Below are positions 56,520-64,000 of a stretch of DNA of 64,000 nucleotides, one piece after another. Origin of the DNA: Yersinia enterocolitica. Lineage in GTDB: Bacteria > Pseudomonadota > Gammaproteobacteria > Enterobacterales > Enterobacteriaceae. Position 1 is the stretch's first letter. Each line of letters starts with the position of its first letter. The position numbers and the translations under genes are program-made. The notes beneath the pieces were generated by a model. It was not told where the DNA came from and searched no databases. It saw only the letters and a list, made by a program, of their open reading frames with translations. The stretch is taken from NCBI GenBank assembly GCA_002082245.2, contig NBTC02000002.1, forward strand, positions 4,526,001-4,590,000. The letters are read 5' to 3'.

Positions 56520-57629
56520 ATGTACAAATGGTCTATGAGCCGCATTATTAAAAAGACCGTCCTTTTATCATGTCCGACATCAATTGCGGCAGCTATGCCC
56601 GCGGGCAAATCTGGTACGGGTATTTTTTGGCGAGCATTGTTGCTGGCCCCACTCTTACTTACCGGATGTACTGATAATCCCGCCAGTAGCCGTTTTTCAC
56701 AAGCAGTGCAGTTGGTCATACCGGAAACGAAAATCGTTGATTATCGGACCTTATCCTGCGATGTGCTGTGGGATCTTGATGATAAAGAGACACTGGAAAA
56801 CTCCCTGTACTGGCTACGGGCAATGGACTGTGCAGAGCGTATGGGGTCTACTCAAGCGCGAGCATTAGCGAAGTCATTGCCGGTAGTGGCATGGCCTTCG
56901 GCCTTCAAGCAGGGCATTTTAGTCAGCAGTGCCGAGCCTTCAATGGCGGAACGTCGTCAAGTGGTTGAGCGTTTGAACAGTTATAGCCAAAGCGTCCCTG
57001 GCGCTGTGCGCCCACTGATTCAGCTATGGCGTGAGCAACAGGTGCTGCGCATCTCTCTGGCAGAAGAGCGCATTCGCTACCAGCGCTTACAGGACGAATC
57101 GGACACCCAGATTGATCGCCTGCGAGAAAGCCAGGTCCGGTTGCAATATAACTTACTGGATACTACCCGTAAGCTGGAAAACCTGACTGATATCGAACGG
57201 CAGCTTTCATCACGCAAGCAGTTGCAGAATGAAATTCCAGAAACGGATGTGGATAGCAAACCAGCCATCGTGCCGAAACCGCTAGAAGCTAAACCACAGC
57301 CCAAAGTTGAGCCAGCTAAACCGGTTGAAGCCAAACCGACTGAAGCTAAACCGGTTGAAGCCAAACCGACTGAAGCTAAACCGGTTGAAGCCAAACCGAC
57401 CGAAGCTAAACCGGTTGAAGCCAAACCGACTGAAGCTAAACCGGTTGAAACCAAACCGGCAGAAACCAAGCCGACAGCGCCTCAAGCTGATACTAAAGCG
57501 GCCCCACAATCGGTAGAAAAACCGGCTGATACTTATACTCCGCCAGTGGTACCACCAACGGATGTACCACCTGCCACCAATAAGGAATCTCATGACGCCA
57601 CGCAAACCGGCCAATCTACTGCTGGTTGA
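56520..57629 (+). CDS. qseG: Outer-membrane lipoprotein QseG (YfhG)
   Basis: A 369-residue lipoprotein between the kinase and the regulator. The signal peptide ends in lipobox LLTGC; the start could be 56520, 56535 or 56595, and the last gives the best signal peptide. A helical region follows (about 190-240). The C-terminal part has a repeated VEAKPTEAKP unit encoded by a 30-base tandem repeat (57321-57460), longer than in E. coli. QseG assists the kinase. It overlaps glrR by 38 bases. Confidence 0.9.
   Translation: MYKWSMSRIIKKTVLLSCPTSIAAAMPAGKSGTGIFWRALLLAPLLLTGCTDNPASSRFSQAVQLVIPETKIVDYRTLSCDVLWDLDDKETLENSLYWLRAMDCAERMGSTQARALAKSLPVVAWPSAFKQGILVSSAEPSMAERRQVVERLNSYSQSVPGAVRPLIQLWREQQVLRISLAEERIRYQRLQDESDTQIDRLRESQVRLQYNLLDTTRKLENLTDIERQLSSRKQLQNEIPETDVDSKPAIVPKPLEAKPQPKVEPAKPVEAKPTEAKPVEAKPTEAKPVEAKPTEAKPVEAKPTEAKPVETKPAETKPTAPQADTKAAPQSVEKPADTYTPPVVPPTDVPPATNKESHDATQTGQSTAG
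57321..57460. repeat. 30-base tandem repeat inside qseG
   Basis: Four almost identical units starting CCGGTTGAAGCCAAACCGAC at 57321, 57351, 57381 and 57411, plus a part of a fifth. Each encodes PVEAKPTEAK. It is likely to vary in copy number between strains. Confidence 0.9.
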
Positions 57630-58929
57630 TGACGACCCCAGCTTACTTAAGTTACTGGGGATGCGTTTAACCAGCGAAGGGTTTAATGTCACCACGGCTG
57701 AAAGCGGCCAGGAAGCATTGCGTTTGTTAATGCGTGAAAAGATAGACTTGGTTATCAGTGATTTGCGTATGGATGAAATGGATGGCATGGCGCTGTTCGT
57801 CGAAATTCAGAAACATCAGCCAGGTATGCCAGTGATTATCCTGACCGCCCACGGCTCTATCCCTGATGCGGTGGCTGCCACCCAGCAAGGGGTGTTCAGT
57901 TTTCTGACCAAACCGGTTGATCGCGATGCTTTGTATAAAGCCATTGATGCAGCTTTAGAGCTTTCTATTCCTGCCGGTGATGATACCTGGCGTGAAGAGA
58001 TAGTGACCCGCAGCCCGGTTATGTTGCGCCTGCTGGAGCAGGCCAAAATGGTGGCGCAATCTGACGTCAGTGTGCTGATTATCGGGCAAAGTGGAACCGG
58101 TAAAGAGGTTCTGGCGCAAGCTATCCATGCTGCCAGCCCTCGGGCGAAAAAAGCCTTTATCGCCATTAACTGTGGTGCATTGCCGGAACAGTTGTTGGAG
58201 TCAGAACTGTTTGGTCATGCTAAAGGCGCGTTTACCGGTGCGGTCAGTAGCCGTGAAGGGCTATTTCAAGCCGCAGAAGGCGGCACGCTGTTTTTAGACG
58301 AAATTGGCGATATGCCACTGTCTTTACAGGTTAAATTACTGCGAGTGCTGCAAGAACGCAAAGTGCGTCCGCTGGGCAGTAACCGTGATTTAAGTATCGA
58401 TGTGCGGGTCATTTCAGCCACCCACCGTGATTTGCCTAAAGCCATGGCAAAAAATGAATTCCGCGAAGATCTCTACTATCGTTTGAATGTGGTGAATCTG
58501 AAGATCCCGGCACTGCATGAGCGCTCAGAAGATATCCCGCTGCTGGCTAATCATCTATTACGTGAATCAGCTAAGCGGCATAAGCCCTTTGTCCGCAGTT
58601 TCTCAACTGATGCTATGAAGCGGTTAATGACCGCCAGTTGGCCGGGTAACGTGCGTCAATTGGTCAACGTGATTGAACAATGTGTGGCACTCACCTCAGC
58701 TCCGGTCATTAGTGAAGCATTGGTTGAGCAGGCACTGGAAGGGGAAAACACGGCATTACCAACCTTTGTTGAAGCTCGTAATCAGTTCGAATTGAATTAT
58801 TTGCGTAAGCTGCTACAAATCACCACCGGTAATGTGACCCAGGCTGCCCGGATGGCGGGGCGTAACCGTACCGAGTTTTACAAGTTATTGTCGCGCCATG
58901 AGCTGGATGCCAATGATTTTAAAGAATAA
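57592..58929 (+). CDS. glrR: Sigma-54-dependent response regulator GlrR (QseF)
   Basis: A 445-residue regulator. Receiver domain with the phosphorylated Asp in VISDLRMDEMDGM, AAA+ domain with GQSGTGKE and the sigma-54 contact loop GAFTGA, and a C-terminal Fis-type helix-turn-helix (GNVTQAARMAGRNRTEFYKL). The start at 57592 has AAGGA upstream and lies inside the end of qseG. It activates glmY at the three sites 54012-54124. Confidence 0.96.
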   Translation: MTPRKPANLLLVDDDPSLLKLLGMRLTSEGFNVTTAESGQEALRLLMREKIDLVISDLRMDEMDGMALFVEIQKHQPGMPVIILTAHGSIPDAVAATQQGVFSFLTKPVDRDALYKAIDAALELSIPAGDDTWREEIVTRSPVMLRLLEQAKMVAQSDVSVLIIGQSGTGKEVLAQAIHAASPRAKKAFIAINCGALPEQLLESELFGHAKGAFTGAVSSREGLFQAAEGGTLFLDEIGDMPLSLQVKLLRVLQERKVRPLGSNRDLSIDVRVISATHRDLPKAMAKNEFREDLYYRLNVVNLKIPALHERSEDIPLLANHLLRESAKRHKPFVRSFSTDAMKRLMTASWPGNVRQLVNVIEQCVALTSAPVISEALVEQALEGENTALPTFVEARNQFELNYLRKLLQITTGNVTQAARMAGRNRTEFYKLLSRHELDANDFKE

Positions 58930-58990
58930 TTATTGTGAATGCGTGGCAATAGTTATTCCCTGATAAAGCTGAAATAGAGTTTAAATACAA

Positions 58991-60966
<1,976 letters not shown>

Positions 60967-61051
60967 ATTTGGCGACTGGTGGAGAGACGGCACCGATGGG
61001 CACGCTGCTACGACCCATTCGGCACTTTTTCCCATCTATTGACGTGATAAT

Positions 61052-61080
61052 AAGCCCGTTTCCACAAGCGGGCTTTTTTT
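61052..61080 (+). terminator. Terminator after glnB
   Basis: AAGCCCG-TTTCCACAA-GCGGGCTT followed by T's. Confidence 0.88.
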
Positions 61081-61089
61081 ACGCCTAAA

Positions 61090-61145
61090 TTCGAAGTAAT
61101 TGGCGTTGCAGGTAGGCCGCAAGCGAACACCCCTGCAACTTCAAG
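61090..61145. repeat. Degenerate palindromic intergenic repeat
   Basis: TTCGAAGTAATTGGCGTTGC and GCAACTTCAAGTA are inverted relatives; related to the repeats at 38.9 and 54.8 kb, but shorter. Confidence 0.45.
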
Positions 61146-61155
61146 TACCAAGGAT

Positions 61156-62451
61156 TTATGCTGGAACAAATAACCCCAGCCAGTAGAACAGGTTCAACAC
61201 GATACCGGCAAGAATCACCGCCACCACTGGTGCGGCAATCTTCATCACCGGGCGACCAATAGCTTCATTCAGGAAATATAAGGCGGTAGTGATAGTGAAA
61301 CCGGTATAACCGGCCATCTTGATCGACGCAAAAATTGCCCCGATTAACAGCGCGTATTCCATCAGCAAGTTCATGGCGTTACGGATATTATCAGACGCAT
61401 TACGTACTGATGGGAAGCGGCCTAACCATTTTCCGATGGAACGCAGCATTAGCACTTCCAGTGATATCACCACCGCGCCGATTATCCCTGCCAGTAAGGG
61501 GTTTGGAACCAGATAACCGACCACAAACACGAAAGTGAAACCTGCAACGGCATAAACACCGGTCGCCAGTGCCGTAGTAGCAATCAGCGGCACAAATCCG
61601 AGGCCACGCATAAACTCAGCCAGTGATGCCTGATGGATTAATGCCAATGACTCTTCCGGCGTGATACCCGGCGCGTAAGCTTTTGCCAGTGTATAAATTG
61701 ATACTTCGCTACCACCAAAAATCTTCATACTGGCGACGGCTGAAATTAATCCACCCACTACCGCCAGCATCGGCAAGTTCTTAATAATTCGCTGGGTTCG
61801 CTCTTCAAATACCGAGTGTCCGCCACCACCTCCCAGGTGGGTTTTTGCCCGTAAGTCTTGGGCAATGGCAATGCCGATAAGCAGAATCATACCGACAAAA
61901 ATTTCAATTGATTCAGGGAATAGCCCGGTGAAACGGGTAATCAGCAGACGGGTCAGCAGCACGATAAAGGCGGAAATAACCGCAGTCTTCCAGCCAAATT
62001 GGTAGAAAATAGCCACCAACGGGAATAGGGCAAAGGCGGATATCACTGGGCTACTCAACTCCCCCAGAGAACCGATAAAATTCACTGGTAATGAGGTGAG
62101 CGCAGTATTAACTGCCGGTAAGCTGGTAAGGGCCAAAATACCCCACGCAGCACCCAGAGCAAATGCCAGATAGCTATTGATTGCCAGCACACCAATGATG
62201 TCAGTTGGCAAAAACAGTAACCAGGAGTTAAGTAAGCCGGTCGAGAGGGTAAATGAGATACCGACTGAGGCGATAAAACCCACACTCAGACCAAAAGCAA
62301 TACTCCCCGCTTCACGGCGGCTCATATTCCCTTCAACCAACTGTGGCAAAATAGGGCGGATACCGTCATGAAACACGGCAACGGAACGGTGAGAAAGCAG
62401 CGCGGTCATCCCTGTCAGCAGAGCAACCACAACAATATGAATATAATCCAC
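61156..62451 (-). CDS. yhfT: YhfT-family membrane transporter-like protein
   Basis: A 431-residue membrane protein with about ten helices, aligning by memory with E. coli YhfT (HRSVAVFHDGIRPILPQLVEG, GFIASVGISFTLSTGLLN, FEERTQRIIKNLPM). The function is unknown; it may be a permease for the substrate of the neighbouring phosphotriesterase-like enzyme. First letters and length match. Ends the operon with yhfU and php upstream of it on the same strand. Confidence 0.9.
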   Translation of the reverse strand: MDYIHIVVVALLTGMTALLSHRSVAVFHDGIRPILPQLVEGNMSRREAGSIAFGLSVGFIASVGISFTLSTGLLNSWLLFLPTDIIGVLAINSYLAFALGAAWGILALTSLPAVNTALTSLPVNFIGSLGELSSPVISAFALFPLVAIFYQFGWKTAVISAFIVLLTRLLITRFTGLFPESIEIFVGMILLIGIAIAQDLRAKTHLGGGGGHSVFEERTQRIIKNLPMLAVVGGLISAVASMKIFGGSEVSIYTLAKAYAPGITPEESLALIHQASLAEFMRGLGFVPLIATTALATGVYAVAGFTFVFVVGYLVPNPLLAGIIGAVVISLEVLMLRSIGKWLGRFPSVRNASDNIRNAMNLLMEYALLIGAIFASIKMAGYTGFTITTALYFLNEAIGRPVMKIAAPVVAVILAGIVLNLFYWLGLFVPA

Positions 62452-62464
62452 GGTGGTGTCCCCT

Positions 62465-62818
62465 TTAGCGCAACTGTGTAATCAGTAGTGGGATTGCATG
62501 TTCAATATGTTCGACGGATAAGCCAAATGCCACTTTGCCCTCAGTCACCCACTTCTCTATTTGCTCAGGTTTCGCCTTGATTCCAGGCTTGGCGATAGTG
62601 GCACTTTTGTTATAACCAATAATCGCGATAGCCATTGATAATGCCGCTCCAGCACCAGTGTTACAGGCACCGATATAATAGTCCAATTGACCTTCTTTCA
62701 CTTTGATAGCCGCATCCATGTCCGAGAGAATAAATGTCTCAAAGGTATTAGGTGCCGTCTGCTCAATCATTTCGCGTATTAACTCTCGTTGCAGCCCGGC
62801 AATGCCAATCTTCTTCAT
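62465..62818 (-). CDS. yhfU: DUF2620 protein YhfU
   Basis: A 117-residue protein (MKKIGIAGLQRELIREM, YYIGACNTGAGAALSMAI). Length equals E. coli YhfU. I chose the ATG at 62818 with AGGAAAG upstream; a GTG two codons earlier would overlap php by four bases. Function unknown; it always pairs with yhfT and php. Confidence 0.9.
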   Translation of the reverse strand: MKKIGIAGLQRELIREMIEQTAPNTFETFILSDMDAAIKVKEGQLDYYIGACNTGAGAALSMAIAIIGYNKSATIAKPGIKAKPEQIEKWVTEGKVAFGLSVEHIEHAIPLLITQLR

Positions 62819-62820
62819 AA

Positions 62821-63708
62821 TCACTTTCCTTGCGTGGCGAAAAATTTATTAGGATTGTGGCGCAACATCATTTCCACCTGAGCGTGGGAAATCCCTGCGG
62901 CCAGTAACATGGGAACAAACGAATCAACTAAGTAACTAAACCCGCTACCGCCATTCGCTTTTAAATGTGAGCGACGGGTGATATCCATCGACAACATGAC
63001 TCTGTCCAGCAACCCGCGTTCAGCCAACGCCACTAACATCGCGACCCTGCGTTGGTCCGGGAAATAACTATTTTTACCTATGGTGTCGAATTGGACATAC
63101 ACGCCCATCTCGATCATTTGCACAATAAGATCAGTTTGCTCTTTCAGGTCACAATGGCCGATAACGACGCGATCGAGCGGTACATCATGTTGTTTGAGTA
63201 GTGCAATTTGCTGCAATCCCATGGTACTGAAACTGGTATGGGTTGAGATGGGCAGGCCAGTTGCATGATGAGTCAATGCTGCAGCATGAAACACTTTCTC
63301 CTCATCAGGGGTAATAACCCCTTCGCTGGTCCCTATCTCGGCAATGACGCCCGCTTTTAGTGCCGTGCCATCAATACCTGTCTCGATCTCATCAATCATG
63401 GTTTGTGCCAATTGCTGTGCGCTACTTTCACGCACCCTCGGCGGGTAAAAACTGTCAGTGTAGTAACCGGTTGATGCGATGATATTTATGCCACTGTCAC
63501 GCATCAGATTCAATAAAAACTGAGGGTTACGGCCCATGTATCGGTTGGTCACTTCGATGATGTTCAGTACCCCTTTACTCACCAGTTCACGCATTTCGTC
63601 ACAAATCGGCTGATATTGATCGAGGCGACAGTCCAGATTATTTTTAAATCCAGACAAATCAATGTGGAGATGCTCGTGTGCGTAGGTGTATCCGTTAGGA
63701 TTGATCAT
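62821..63708 (-). CDS. php: Phosphotriesterase homology protein
   Basis: A 295-residue amidohydrolase-superfamily protein. Metal ligands are HEHLHIDLSG, KAGVIAEIGTSEG (Glu/Lys region), ISTHTSF, VIGHCDL and SMDITRRS. The substrate is unknown; the family includes lactonases and phosphotriesterases. First gene of the php-yhfU-yhfT operon. Confidence 0.93.
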   Translation of the reverse strand: MINPNGYTYAHEHLHIDLSGFKNNLDCRLDQYQPICDEMRELVSKGVLNIIEVTNRYMGRNPQFLLNLMRDSGINIIASTGYYTDSFYPPRVRESSAQQLAQTMIDEIETGIDGTALKAGVIAEIGTSEGVITPDEEKVFHAAALTHHATGLPISTHTSFSTMGLQQIALLKQHDVPLDRVVIGHCDLKEQTDLIVQMIEMGVYVQFDTIGKNSYFPDQRRVAMLVALAERGLLDRVMLSMDITRRSHLKANGGSGFSYLVDSFVPMLLAAGISHAQVEMMLRHNPNKFFATQGK

Positions 63709-63933
63709 CGGGTAGGCTCCGAAGAGGGTTTGTATAGGGGCGAAATTTCATCCAGATATCGGCAGTTTTTTATTACTGAATGCATAATTTCATTAGTAGT
63801 GCTTACGATATCGACAACTAATATATCGGCAGTTTTATCAATCAGTACAGTAACAATATTGTTTATCGGCCATATCATTCAATAAGACCATCATTAGAAC
63901 CTATTACCAGGGCTAAAGCATTGGCTTCTTGTT
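63709..63933. other. Intergenic region upstream of php
   Basis: A directly repeated ATATCGGCAGTTTT (about 63755 and 63822) and a further ATATCGACAACT (63809) look like regulator binding sites. No gene seen. Confidence 0.5.
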
Positions 63934-64000
63934 TTACCTGAGTTGATTACCCTGACTGTCGTAACAGCCCAGTAGCCGGGGTTTTCCGCTCTGAATTCCA
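63934..64000 (-). CDS. Possible C-terminal end of a further gene
   Basis: A frame open to the window edge reads GIQSGKPRLLGCYDSQGNQL followed by one more residue and a stop. It looks coding (YDSQGNQL) but is too short to identify. It might be an upstream gene of the php operon. Confidence 0.3.
   Translation of the reverse strand, partial: GIQSGKPRLLGCYDSQGNQLR

Noticed and set aside
57077-57469. Long repetitive frame on the opposite strand of qseG (GLASVGLASTGL...)
   Set aside because: It is a shadow of the 30-base tandem repeat in qseG.

Overview
The window is a piece of a Yersinia chromosome, most likely from the Y. enterocolitica group. Three things point there: the gene order smpB-ssrA / ratA-rnfH / bamE / recN / nadK / grpE ... 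rpoE-rseABC-lepA-lepB-rnc-era-recO-pdxJ-acpS ... purL-glmY-glrK-qseG-glrR-nadE-glnB; a tmRNA whose tag reads ANDSQYESAALAA; and a phospholipase pair of the yplA/yplB type. The species is inferred from remembered family features, not from a database search.

Positions 1 to about 18,600 are an AT-rich accessory region, a mosaic island whose right edge abuts the 3' end of ssrA (tmRNA). A P4-type tyrosine integrase (17234-18463) lies just inside that edge. No second copy of the ssrA 3' end is visible, so the left boundary lies outside the window or has been lost. A tRNA-Pro(GGG) 3' fragment (2722-2768) and a umuC C-terminal remnant (2313-2540) show that more than one element has passed through. 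The middle looks like a plasmid-derived mobilizable module. It has a replication-initiator-like gene with an iteron array upstream (5188-5290), a MobA/MobL relaxase (9197-10591), and an IncQ-like oriT (10706-10734) sitting between the relaxase and a divergent block that contains a TraD/MobC-like gene (11548-11823). It also has a PilV-like prepilin that still carries one shufflon-type recombination site. Cargo includes two lipoproteins, a pair of small cysteine-hydrolase-like genes (one frameshifted), and a SIR2-HerA-KTSC operon (13685-16966). SIR2-HerA is a known anti-phage pair; the third gene, KTSC, is the part I would look at first.

From 18.6 kb to the end the window is mostly conserved enterobacterial core. 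It carries trans-translation (ssrA, smpB), outer-membrane assembly (bamE), SOS repair (recN with two LexA boxes), NAD metabolism (nadK, nadB, nadE), heat shock (grpE with a sigma-32 promoter), uracil repair (ung) and the anaerobic spare part of pyruvate formate-lyase (grcA with an FNR site). It then has phospholipase yplAB, srmB and trmN6, the sigma-E operon with its autoregulatory promoter, translation and secretion genes (lepA, lepB), and rnc-era-recO-pdxJ-acpS. Next come yfhL, an RpiR-type regulator divergent from murQ, pgpC, a DUF2157 protein, tadA, mltF and purL (with a PurR box). After that is the GlmY small-RNA gene with a sigma-54 promoter and three GlrR-type sites, followed by its regulator operon glrK-qseG-glrR, a glutamine-dependent nadE and glnB.

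The right end holds a yhfT-yhfU-php operon and possibly the tail of another gene. Several intergenic palindromic repeats of a Yersinia type lie in the core part (38.9, 54.6, 54.8 and 61.1 kb).
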